Origin: Gigaspora rosea
Lineage: Eukaryota; Glomeromycota; Glomeromycetes; Diversisporales; Gigasporaceae
DNA length: 64,000 bases
Assembly: GCA_003550325.1 (NCBI GenBank)
Contig: QKWP01000101.1
Span: forward strand, 464,999-528,998
Direction of reading: 5' to 3'
The notes under the pieces were generated by a model, which saw only the letters and a list, made by a program, of their open reading frames with translations, had not been told where the DNA came from and ran no database searches. This document shows, piece after piece, positions 1-12,745 of this stretch. A program made the position numbers and the translations under genes. Within the stretch, counting starts at the first letter, position 1; each line of letters starts with the position of its first letter.

Positions 1-945
1 AAATTTCCTTATTAAGTTCTAATTTCTTAACTAATTTCTACCAAAATTAATTACAACTTATTCTATAACAGTACTATATAAAAATAGTTATTATATAACT
101 TATTTGTCTTTTTAATTAAATATTAGAACCAAAATATTATTTTTAAGCATTTCTAGCTAGAGATATCTAAAAATACTCTAATTAAAATTTGTAGTATTTT
201 TAAAAATTTTTATTAGTAATATATTTTTTGTACATATATAAAATTTTTTTGTATAACAATTATATATATAAAAATAATTATTATTGTATATTATTTTTAA
301 TAAAAATTACTGTTACAATAGTTAAATTAGCAAACCTTTTATATATAATTCAAATATATACAGTAAGAACAGTATAAGATACCACTTTTTATTTTATTAT
401 TAAAAAGGTATCAATTTAGATAAGGACACTATAAAATATTAACTTTTTACTTTAATATGCCAAGTTTAGAATAATATAATACAGAAATAATTAATTTTTA
501 TTGGCTTATGCATGTTTATGCATGTAGATCAGTGCCAAATTTTTGATTTATATATAAAATAACAAAGTTTAAACTGTTATAACATTGTTAAAAATAAAAA
601 TACAAGAAAATCCTCTTACAAAAATATAGTTTGGGTTATAAACTAACAATTTTTAAGAGGATTTTTTTGATTTAATAATTTTTTCCAAGTTATACCATTT
701 TTAAAACAACTAATAAAATCGGATATTTTAAGCTGTTCCCCAATGCAGTATAAACTAAATATTAAAAAAAAATCACAAAAAAAATTATTAAATAATATTA
801 CATTTTAAAATTTATATAAAAAAATCCAATTTATATTAATTTATTTTTAAATTTAAATTATAAATATATTCAAACAGATTAAATTATAGTATAGATAAGC
901 AAATAGAGTTATTACAAAAATATATAATAAAAAAATTACAAATTA
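1..945. other. AT-rich spacer, no gene seen
   Basis: There is no open frame of useful length on either strand. Two small foldbacks are visible: 378-412 (GATACC...TTTTTA pairing with TAAAAAGGTATC) and 607-665 (AAAATCCTCTTA pairing with TAAGAGGATTTT). Neither has flanking duplications that would define an element. Confidence 0.6.
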
Positions 946-1157
946 CTACATATTACTAGTAGTGATCATCACCAGTATAGTTTTTAGGATTAGGGTGCAA
1001 TTTTAAAAATTTTTTGGTTTTATATAATATAAGGTCCCAATCTTAGTTCTCATGAGGTTTTCAGGGGTTCTAAACATTTTTACTTAGAGTACCCGATCCT
1101 GTTTACTTAGTACGTTTTTGAGAAATACTGGTGATGATCACCAATGGTGATAAATAG
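946..1157. mobile_element. MITE with GTGATCATCACC termini
   Basis: A 17-base perfect inverted repeat, GTGATCATCACCAGTAT, lies at 962-978 and 1125-1141. The outer right flank read in reverse (CTATTTATCACC...) matches the left end of the element at 48561, so the real termini extend beyond the perfect core. The interior at about 1027-1129 is homologous to 44411-44513. No coding capacity. The outer boundaries are approximate. Confidence 0.7.
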
Positions 1158-2777
1158 AAAATCAACTATATATTTTAGATTAATTTAAATGTTTATCAAC
1201 AATTAGAGTTTAATTAAGGTTAAAGTTAGTTATATAGTTTAAAATAGCTAATGTTTATATATTGTATTTTTATAATAATTTTTATTTGCCTACCTATACA
1301 TTAGAAAATCACTAAAACTTGATCTATTTTATGTTTAAAAAATTGGAAAGGCGTACAGTATATATTAATTTTAGTAAATATTATATACTTAAATGAAGAC
1401 TCAATTTTAATGTCAACCGATTTTCATAAGCTACCACAGTTATTGAACTCTAAATCTAAATTTAATTTATTTAATTTCAATCATTTCGTTATTTGTTTAT
1501 TACTTTTTATTTGGTTAGAAAGTCATCAAATGACAATACGTGTAACATCTTGGACTAAAAAATCTGCAAACTTGATTTGAATGTGATTTCGAGGCAGAAT
1601 TACGAAAGATGGGTCCATTAGAATGTGAAACTCAAGTCCAAGTATCAAACAAGTATCCAGAATTATCCTACTTATCACTATATCACAACTTTGGCTAGTT
1701 GCGAGTTTCCATCTGTCAATACATTTATTGATTTCTTCGAGTTACCATCTGTCAAACAAATGAAACAAATGCACTGACATTTTGCAATATCATCACCCAT
1801 TATATTCATAATTTGCAAAATTTTGAAGTGATTAGAACTTGCGCCATAAACCAATATTTCAGAAATTAGGCGTTATATTTAAAATATCTAAAGCCCAAAT
1901 TATCTTTATTCAATGTGTACGTATACGTAATATTTTGTCTAAACTTTAAGCTTGTAAACTTTTTTTTTCTTTTCACAAAAATAACAATCGTGTAACAATT
2001 ATTTAAATTAGTAATATAAACCTACCTTGCAATTAAATCTAAATGTTTACTAATTAATAACACAGCATTTAGATGCGTACGCACTGTACGTCCGTACATA
2101 CGTACGTACTGTACATTGGCAAATTTTCACGTGCTCAATTAAATTTTATGCTCGATATATTTAGTCAATTTGTCTATTTGGCAACTATAAAAATCAACAC
2201 AAATCGGCATATGAAAAAAAATTATCAATATACTTACATTTTAAATCTATCGTTTGGGGTTTTATTGAATTTTCAACGATAGGAAATTTTAAAATGTTGC
2301 AATCAGGAGATGGTTACCAAATGGTTACCAAAATATTACTTTTAAAGATCATCTAAACACAAATATCACGATATTACCATTTAAAGTTTTCGAAAGCATT
2401 TTCTAAGTCATAAAAACAGATAAAGTTCAGGTAACGATCGCCTAATACCGATATTACTTAATTAAGCTTTCTGTTTACAATTTTGATTTTAACTTAAATC
2501 TCAGCCAATGCTAAAATCATTGTTTCGTCTTTATTGTCTTAAACATGGATGACCTAGCATCATGACAAAAAATTGACTTTGAGTCGGAATTGTATGCCAT
2601 ATTAACCATTATTTATGTCACATTGTGTAAGAAAACTATCGCTTTTTGGTTTGCAGATCCTAGCCATAGTCTAATTCGTGACTCCGTTACCGGAGCACAG
2701 CTTCCGAATTTTGAATAAAATGTTGCTTATATCATTTAATAATTGCTTCTTCAAAATACAAACAAATATTGAAGCTT
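1158..2777. other. Spacer upstream of the sacsin-BTB gene
   Basis: AT-rich, with no supported gene. It holds a CGTACGTACTGTAC-type microrepeat near 2073-2116 and a duplicated CCATCTGTCAA word near 1709 and 1745. The promoter of the downstream gene should lie in the last few hundred bases, but I see no distinctive TATA or other box that I would defend. Confidence 0.5.
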
Positions 2778-5700
2778 ATGTCTCAAGTAGATATTCAAGG
2801 TGAAATTTTCAAACCTGGTGAATCTTACACTAATAGGTTAAGTAAGATTCTTGATGAATATCCGGATGGTTCTCAAATTCTTCGAGAAATTATTCAAAAT
2901 TCTGATGATGCGAAAAGTAGATGTCAAACATTCATCCTTGGTATGAGATATCCTTACATTACTCATAAAAAGTTTTTTTTTGTTTCCCTTTTTTTTTTTT
3001 TTTTGAAGCTTCTTTTTTAGCAAATAATAATTGATTTCTTTTATAGATCGAAATACCTACCCGACCGAGAGCTTATTAAAGCCAATATTAAATGGTTATA
3101 ATGCGACAAATTTAAAGTTGGATAGGTATCAAGGACCAGCTCTTTTGTCAATGAATGATACAATTTTTGAAGAACGTGATTTCAAGTCGTTATTGAAATT
3201 GGCTGATAGTGAAAAGCATGACCAATTCGATAAGATTGGTGGTAAGTAGTCGCTAAGATACGATTGATACAATTGATACTATTTATACGTATAGTAAACT
3301 AATAAATGGATTACTATTTTTTTTTTATTACAATAATAGCAATGGGTCTAGGTTTTAATTCTGTATATCATGTAACGGATTTACCTAGTTTTATAACTGG
3401 AGATAAATATGTGATTCTCGATGTATGTAGCGAAACCCTTTTTTTTTTTTGTTCTTAACAATTTATAAATTTATTTATAAATTTATAAATTTATAAATCA
3501 TAAATAATTAAATAATTAATTAATTGCTATTCAAAACATAAATATTTCCTTAGCCTCATGAGCGATATTTCGATGGTGGCATCAAATTTGACTTTGTAAA
3601 AAATAAAATGGCTATTAATTATCCTGATCAGTTTTCCCCCTTTACCCCTTATCATGTTCCACGTGATCAAAGTTTTCAAGGAACTATATTCCGTTATCCT
3701 TTACGTACTGCACAAGATGCCATTGAATCAAAAATATCTGATAAGGAATATAATCCTGATCAAATCCTAGAAATGTTTCACAAGTTTTATGAAAATGAGA
3801 GTATAAATTGTCTTTTATTCTTGAAGCATATTGAATGTATTAAATTTTATGAGCTTTGTGACAATGAATCAGAACTAAAATTACTTTATAAGATTGAACT
3901 TGCAAATGCTGATAAAGTTCGTGTAAAAAGAGAATTAATCGAACAAAATATAGGTCCTATCATGAATTCTTTAACCTCCAGAAAACACACTAATATTACA
4001 TCTTTGGATGCGGCATACGTTGCCATCTTCCATCAACAAATGGGTAATGAAAAAGACAAAGTTAGTCAGTGGATCATATTTAATTGGCTTGGAGACTTAA
4101 ATGACGTAGAAGAAAAGTTTAATAGTAGTTCAAAAAAGAATTACAAGTTTATTCCAAATGTTGGTATTGCATTTCAATTTGATGATTATGCGGCCATCGG
4201 AAGATTATTTTGCTTTCTTCCACTACCTATAACGATGCCATTTCGGGCCTCTATACATGGTCATTTTGCGGTATATTATTTATTTATTTTTTTTTTTTGT
4301 TTTTGCGAGCTTATAGTAAGTGCTTATATCAAAAATTAACTTTTGCTTAATCAATTTCAATAGCTCAGCGCAAATAGGCGTTCTCTTTGGACTACCTCGG
4401 ATAATGGAGAATTGGTATGCTTAATTATGTATATTTATTTATTTATGTTTATTTTATTTTTATTTTTTTTATTTTTGTTTTATTTTTGTTTTATTTTTGT
4501 TTTATTTTTTATTTTAATTTTTTTTGTATTATTTATTTTCAGGCTGATAATGCATCGGCCAACTTAAAAGCTTCATGGAATCAATATCTTTTCAATGTTA
4601 CCCTCCCACAAGCTTGGGTCAAATTCTTGACCACTCTTCCTTCCGAGATTCCATTCATCAAATCTCAAGAATATTATGATTTTTGGCCTATAATAAATTT
4701 AAAGTCCGGTGTTTCTATCAACCTTTGCAAAGATTTATTACTTAATTTGGTTGAAAAAATTAACCAAGACGATGAATTATTCCAAGGTCCATCAAAATTG
4801 TACGAACTTGGATCCATATTTGGTGTCACTGAAATCTGTAAAAAAATTCAAGTAACAAATAATTTCAATTTTCGTTTATTATCTATTTCCAATGGTTATT
4901 TTCCTGATGATACTTCACGTCCAGAGATTTCAAATATTATAGAAAGGATAGGATTTCCTGTTATTTTTATCAAACCTGAAGTGATTGAAGCGTTAAAACA
5001 ATCTCGACATAAATCTTCTATAAAATTCTTTTCCCCACGAATAATTCGGGAATATCTCCATAGAAATCGTTCAAGATGGAAAGATCAATTATCCAGACAA
5101 GATATATTATTATTATTTACTTATATACTCAAAGATAAAAAATACGCAGATTTTGATGGATTAGAAATGATACCATTAGCTGATGGTACTTTTGGAACTA
5201 TTTCACGTGCAACAAAACGTATTGCATATATAGGTCCTGATAAGAAACAAAATTCTGAAAGGAATGATGATATGATCTTTGCTAATTGTTTAAATCAATT
5301 AATTGATAAAGATATTCCTAATGATTTATGGATTCATCTTTACGAAGGTGCAAAGAGTGGGTGGTGTCTCAATATCAAAATTATGACACCATCTACAATG
5401 TCTGAAATGATTATAAAATCTTTGGACGGATATTCGATTACTGAAGATGAAATAGAATCTAAAGATCCTATTGAATTGATCTATAGGATTTGGTCCAATT
5501 TATACGAGGCGCGTTGTGATTTAGATGAACTTCGATCTGTTCATTTATTACCAACAAATCGTGGAACTATTAGAAAATTACATACTGCACAAAAATGTTT
5601 TTGGAATGGTGTTGATGATGTTGATATAAGAGTACAACCGATCTTTGAAAAATTTTGCGCCACATTTGTAAATAAAGATTTCGAAAAACGCGATTTTTCG

Positions 5701-8700
5701 GGTTGGTTGAAGTAAGCATTTATCATATGACTTATTGTATATAATTGATTTTTAATACAATACTAATATAGAAATAAATAAATTATATATATATATAAGA
5801 ATACCAGAATTCGTTATTAAACTTAGAAACGTGACCGCTGTTTTGAAGTCCTTTCTTGCAAATGAAAATTTTCCAAAAAATATACAACAAAATTTGAATC
5901 CTCAAGAAACGGCAGATCTGATTAATTATTTATGCCATAGGAGTTCTAGTATTGACCATTTACCTGATCTAATCGATGTAATAAAACATTTTCCTATCTT
6001 TACCGAAGTTGGTAAAGAAAATGAATTTATATCTCTAAAACCCGAAACAAAATCATGGTATTTGCTTCCTCTTGAGGATGAAACAGATTATGGTCATATA
6101 ATTGCCCCAGATACAATTGGTTTTCTCACTGTTACTAATTCAAATTTAAGATTTCTTTTTGAAACTATTTTAAAGATTCCAAGATTAAAACAAAAAGAAT
6201 ATTGGCGTAAATTTGTGATTCCATATTTAAGTTCTCAACCTCCAGACATTTTTAAAATGATGCTTACAAAACTGTTTGAACGACTTCCACAACTCATTTC
6301 AAGAGATGCAAAGTTGAAAAATGATTTAAACAATATGGAATTTATTCCAGCTGGAACAATTTTAATGTCAAAAAATAATCAGAATATGACTGATAATTAT
6401 TCATTGAAAAAACCATGTGATCTATATGATCCTGAAAACAAAGATATTGCCGAATTATTCTTTGAGGATGAAAGTGTGTTTCCTTCCGGTTCGAATTTCT
6501 CGTATAGATATTTACCATGGTTGAAAGAATTAGGAATCAAATCACATCTTTCTCCGAATGATATCGTTCAACGAATAGCTATCTTTGCCAAGCGAAGAGA
6601 GGTTGATAACCTCATGGACTTGACTCACCAGAAATCAATGAAATTGTTTCAATACATTGATGAAAATTATGAAGAGCTTATACTCTCCGGCAGTTCCGGT
6701 TCTATTTTTTCTCATGAAGCATCACAATTAGCATTGGCTTTGATGAATAAAGATTGGATTCCTGCCGTAGATCATTTGGGAAACAAATTATTTTTAAATC
6801 CATCAAGCTGCCGAAGTGAAAAAAATAAGAATTTGGTCGGCTTAGTTCTTCCAATAGTAGAATATTCTCCGAAATGTGACCTTTTTATCAGGAATTTATT
6901 ATGGGATACGTGTCCATCGGTGGATATTGTTCTCAGGCAACTTGAATCTTGTGTACAACTACATGAACAACAATTATCTTCCAATTCTCAAATTCAACAT
7001 GATATATCAAAAATATGTGACGCAATATACGATTATGTTACTAAATTGATAGTATTTAATGATTATGAATCTGTATCAAAGTTCAAAAATGGACTTAAGG
7101 AAGGGTCTGGAAAGTGGATTTTATGTAATGGTAAATTTTATTCTTCTGCTGATGTCGTATTCGAGTTTGAGAAAGGTTTTACAAGTGGTGCCTTAGAGAT
7201 CGTTCAACTTCCATGTGAATATAGATCTAAATATAGAGAAATGTTTGAAAAAATGGGAGTTAGACAAAAAATTGGAATTTCAGATTTCATTAATATGGCA
7301 AAGGAATATCAACTTTGGGATACTACAATGACGTTGACAATTGATGAAATTCGTAATATTGTTATGCTCATTGATCATATTTCACAAAGAATTGTTAAAC
7401 CAACTGGTTTTGATTATAATCAAGCAATGAACACTTTAAAAGATGATTATGGATTAGAAACATTATTGATTCCAAGTACCGATTGTCAATTAGTTGAATT
7501 AAGTGAAATTTTATATGATGATATGTTGAACAATAGATTGGACGAAGAAAGGAAAAATGATTTTAAAATAGCACATTCTTTGATTTCGTTTGGTGTTGCA
7601 AAATCACTTGGAATGCGGATGCTTTCCGAAAAATTACTTGATGAATGTAAGCATTTTCAGATTTTTCATTATTTATCGGATAGTCGCGAAATAACGCACT
7701 CCCTTCACACTCGTCCTATGCGCGTTATTTTGACAAAATTTGAGCTTTAATGTACATATATCAAATCCGTTAATGATGCATTAGCGTTATTTCACGACTT
7801 TACGGTATACATTTGTTCACTTATACTTATTTTCACGCACTCTTATTATCCTCACAGCTGACGATTTTAATGACGACCTTGAAGATTATGAGCAGAGTGA
7901 ACCATTGACCGCCAGAATTCGCAATATCATTAATGTAATTAATTAATTCAAACCTATTTAGTTTACTAATAATTTTTCATCAAATATTTATAAAATCTTA
8001 ATTTAATATTTAGGATTATCCACTCGCTTCATTATTCAAAGAGTTTTTACAGGCAAGCCATTATTAAATTCATTTATTATTGTTTTCATGTAATAATACA
8101 TTATTTATATGAATATTTAATACAGAATGCGGATGATGCTGGAGCTAGAAAATTCTATTTAATCGCAGATGAAAGATCCTTTAACACGCCAAAGCCTAAT
8201 TCTTCATTGTTGACACCTGAAATGATCCTATGGCAAGGACCTGCATTATGGATATATAATGATTCGGAGTTCACTGAAAAAGATTTTAAATCACTTCGAA
8301 ATTTAGGAAGAAGCGAAAAATCAAAAGATAATACTAAAATTGGAAGATTTGGAATAGGATTAAATTGCTGTTATCATCTATCAGATGTAATCAGTTTTGT
8401 AAGTGGTGAATATATTACATTCTTAGATCCATCACAAAAATGGTTACCCAAAACCGGTAACCCTCCAAGAAAACCTCGGGGTATAAGAATAAAATTCATC
8501 GAAAAGGATTTCATGAAAAGATATTCTGATCAAGCCAAACCATATATGGACATTGAAGGGTGTGATTTTAGTAAAAGATTTAACGGAACTTTATTTAGGA
8601 TACCATTGAGAACAAAACAGTTTATGTCACAAAGTGAAATATCAGATAAAGCTTTATCTATTGACGAATTGGTCAAAATGTTTAGTGGTAGAATACAAGG

Positions 8701-11700
8701 AAGTCACGAGATGTTATTTTTAAGGAACATCGAAAGTTGTGGTTTACGTTTCATAAATCAAGATCAAAGTCAGAAATTATTTTGGGAATCCAAGATCGAT
8801 AATATAACGGATCTTCTCCGTGAACAACGACTCTTGCTTTCTTCTGAAGCACAGTTATTTCAACTTGAAATTGAAACAGTTAATAAATTAAGGGGTATAA
8901 TGATGAATTCTGAAATTTGGCTTATTTGTTCCGGTGGAACTGAAATAGTTGGAAGTTTTGATTTGAAATCATTTTCTCTCAAGAACAAACTTTTAGTGAG
9001 TAAATTTAGTGTACAATCCATTTTTTAAATTTGATAAATTTGTAATATTTATTTTATTAATGGTTGATTTATATTATAGCCAAGAGGTGGAGTTGCTTCA
9101 TTACTTGCACAATCTAGTGAAACGAATGAAACGTTAGAAATGCTAAGAACAAAACCGGTAATTAAAATTCTAAATTATTCGACACGCATGACTATACGTT
9201 ACGTTACTAATAAATAATTTAAAAATTTAAGTTTCCAAATCCTCCGCAACTTAAGGGTAGAGTGTATTCATATTTATCTCTACCAATCCTCACGGGTTTA
9301 AATGTTCATCTTAATGGAACATTCGCTCTTTCGAGTGATAGGAAAAGTATCTTACAATATGATAGGGATTTCGTGCCTTTGGAAACGCCAGAAAACAAAT
9401 GGAATGAATATATTTTATTCCATGTTCTTCCACCCTTACATGCAAAACTTTTGGAACACATAGCATTATTAGATCATCAACGATTCTTACAAACGCCAAA
9501 GAAAAATTTTGAACCAATTACATCAAATGCATTATGGCCAATTGTTAGAGAAACAAATCATACATTCCAAGACTATGGACAAAAATTAATGCAACACTTG
9601 GAACGCGGGGATCATAAGATTTTTTGGACCCTCGCGGACGGAGGAAGGTTTACCTCTCATAAAGATGCTTATTTTGCAATATCTAAGATCTATAAAATTG
9701 CCAATGTTCTTGCGACTCTAAATATACCAACCGTAAAATTAGACCCACTTAAATTTGAAGATCTTAAAACTTTGCTTCCAATGTCCAAATCTATAACCGT
9801 TCAGTTGATTTGTAATGCTTTTTATGAAAGGCCTGACGTCTGGGACTATTTTGAGCAACCTTACGATTTGGTTATCAATTTATTAAAGTTCATTTTCCAA
9901 AAACAAGATGAAGCGGTCATAAATTTTCGTGGACTTACTTTGGTACCGTTACTTGATGGAACTATTGGAACATTTGGTCATCAAAATTACTATATCGCAT
10001 CATCACAACATATGAAAAACTTGTTTAAAAATGTCGAAAAGTCTAAATTTGTTGGTGAACTTCCATCAGAACTTGATGAAAAATTTAAAGATCCTGACTT
10101 TTGCTGTAATAATAAAATCAAATTCCTTGATGTTGACGCGTCTGCAATTCTTGAGTTATTAGAGTACGAGTTGCCTCGTGATCAAGAAATATCTTGGGAT
10201 CCTTCTGGTGACTCACATCCGAACCAACGCTGGATAAATCAACTTTTTATGTTATTTACGCATGAAAATGCAAAATACGATTTCAAAGAATTTTCAAGAT
10301 TTCCATTATTACCGATGGTCCTGCCAGAAAAAAAACTCGTCTTATTTAATCCCGATGATCCTTTACTATATTTATCTCTAGAATCTTCAGAATATGGTTA
10401 TATGGTTCCAATCTTAGCAAAGTTAGGGGTTAGGTTTACAAATCAGGCCCCTCCTCAAAATAATGGACTTGTCCAAAACATTGCAACTATTAGAGAGTGC
10501 ATTCTTACAGCAAATCCAATTAACATGGTTGAATCTCTTAAGAAGGCTATTATAAAATCATCGAAAACATTAGAACAAGTATTTTTAGGTCTTGATTCAG
10601 AAGAAATTGAAAAGTTTAGAAATTTTGTTAAGGATGCATCCAAAAACAACTTGGGTAAGCTTTATTAATTCTATAAATTATATGCGAAAATTATATGCTA
10701 ACCTCCTTTATATACTTTATTAGCAAATGACGTTATGCTATACCTAGGTACATTGCCAATTTGGCCGACGCATTCGCAAAAAGATAATTATAATTTTATT
10801 TCTGCAAAATCTGGTATATTGCTACCAATGGGTATACCCTTTTTCTCATTTCATCGAACTGCAAGTATTTTTTCTGCGGAATCAGACGAAGATTATAATA
10901 TGTTTGTTTCACTTGGAACTAAACAAATTGAAACATTTGAATATATCAAGGAATATTTAATCCCTAACTATAAAAACATTAAACCAGATAAACAATTTGT
11001 AGATTTCTTAGTAAAAATTCTTTCATTAAGAGACCCCAAGATTGAATCTTATCTTAAATTAATTCCCATAATTCCAAATCAATCACTTACAAAACTTTAC
11101 AGAGCTGACGAATTATACTCGGAAGATAAAGATCTATTTCGTACAATCTTTAAAGGTTCTGATAAATTTTTGCCAATTGATTTACAAGGAGACAGTGACT
11201 GTCTACAAAGTCTGGAAAATATGGGTTTAAATCTTCATATAAATCCTCAGACATTTATGTCTTGCGCTAGAAAAATTCATTCTGACTTGAAACAACCCGA
11301 TATTCAATTTAGTTCCATGAGATCTAATGCAATAATTTTGATAACTTATCTGTATGACAATCTAGCGGATTTAAATTTCACATCTCAACAATGGAATGAA
11401 TTGATAAACATTAAATTTGTGCCAGCTGAAGTGGGTATTAAAGGCCCATATAATGAACATGCTATGAAAACCACTGGATTCGAATCTTTGAAATCGTTGT
11501 GTTGTCAAGAATATAAACGTATTTGTTGGACAAAGTGTCCTTTATTTGATGGACCAGTTGATCCGCCTAAAAATTTTTTGGAAGCACACCCTAAATTGGG
11601 TAAACCTTCATTTTTTGAACTAATTGATAATTGGCGATATGTTGCGTTAAAGATATTTCAATCCAATGACGCTGCTTCATCATGGAGATCAAGTGACGCG

Positions 11701-12745
11701 TTAGCCATATTAAAAGAAATATATACATATTTAAATGATATGATAAAATTGAATGATAATGAAAATAAGGAAAATATAAATACCTTGAAATATGTTGCAA
11801 AAGGTTCTAAATTATTTTTAAATAGTAATGACCCATTTGATCCCGAAAGTTGGTTGGCAGGACAAAATTTAGTGTTTGGTATCAAAGAAAACATCTTACC
11901 TGGTTTATTTAAAGTTCACTCATTTTTAGAAGGATATGAAGAATTATTGAAGATTGCTGGTGCAAAGGAATTAAAAACTGTTGAATCCAACGTTAATGTC
12001 AGAAAACATTCACAGAAGGATGAATTGATTAAGGAATTGATTAACAGTTTTGAAATGCAAAATGAGACAAAACATCACGATGTTGTCTTTTGTATTTCTA
12101 GTGAAAATAAAATTGAAAAAGTTTACGCTAATCGATATGCACTTTCTGGTAGTTATAATTTCTTTCTTTGTAAATATATAGATTTGAACCCATTAAAACG
12201 AACGTTTATGATATTAATTCTATCTATATATTCTTGTAGCTTCTTCAAATTATTTCAGAGCCATTTTTTGTGGGCAAATGATTGAATCTACCGAATTCCA
12301 AAGAGTAACCGTGGAAATAAATGATATTCAACCTGACACATTCCGAGTTCTTATACGCTGGCTCTATGGCCAATCGTTTGATGAAGCCACTTTAAACATG
12401 TTTGAAACATCTGAAGATCAATCTTCAGATTTTGAAGCAAGAGGTTTATCATTCTTGATAGATTTGCTTAAAGCATCTGATATATATCAAGTAGATCCAC
12501 TTAAAGATATCATAGAAGAAAAAATAATTACTAAATCATACATTAATGTTAATAATGTAGTCGAAATATTAGAATGGGCTCGAGAATGTAGTGCACCTCA
12601 ATTAGTGGATTATTGTGAAAGATATATTGAATTAAATAGGGATCTTATAATTCAAAAGAGGAAGGATAATATAAATAATGCGGAAAATGAGGAAGATAGG
12701 CAATTGGAAAAGGAAATGCTAAATTGTTTATATCAAAAATATTAA
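2778..12745 (+). CDS. Sacsin-like protein with two GHKL ATPase repeats and a C-terminal BTB/POZ domain
   Basis: Predicted giant chaperone-like protein of 2880 residues. Exons: 2778-2940, 3047-3241, 3340-3422, 3554-4270, 4364-4414, 4543-5711, 5800-7646, 7858-7934, 8014-8052, 8126-8995, 9080-9157, 9232-10654, 10724-12148, 12240-12745. Their lengths sum to 8643 (a multiple of 3) and every junction keeps frame. Repeat 1 has the N-box EIIQNSDDA (residues 37-45), QGPALLSMND, KIGAMGLGFN (about 117-126) and GTIFRYPLRT. Repeat 2 has EFLQNADDAG (about 1444-1453), QGPALWIYND, KIGRFGIGLN (about 1518-1527) and GTLFRIPLRT. The BTB fold spans about 2688-2790 (HDVVF... YALSASSNYFRAIF... LIRWLYG). Sacsin repeats are Hsp90-like ATPases; BTB domains commonly dimerise or bind cullin-3, so a link between client folding and ubiquitination is inference. 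Intron 9 (8053-8125) has a GC donor. I chose ATG 2778; the TTG at 2769 is not a eukaryotic start. Exact splice sites need transcript data. Confidence 0.9.
7682..7799. mobile_element. 118-bp MITE inside intron 7 of the sacsin-BTB gene
   Basis: AGTCGCGAAATAACGC at 7682-7697 is mirrored at 7784-7799 with one mismatch. Removing these 118 bases shrinks intron 7 from 211 to 93 bases, in line with the other introns of the gene (69-131). A related CGAAATAACGC foldback lies at 22617-22694. The insertion leaves both splice sites intact. Confidence 0.75.

Noticed and set aside
2769..3020. Start of the sacsin-BTB gene at 2769
   Set aside because: The codon is TTG; the first ATG in the conserved frame is at 2778, and the apparent extension past 2940 is intron 1.
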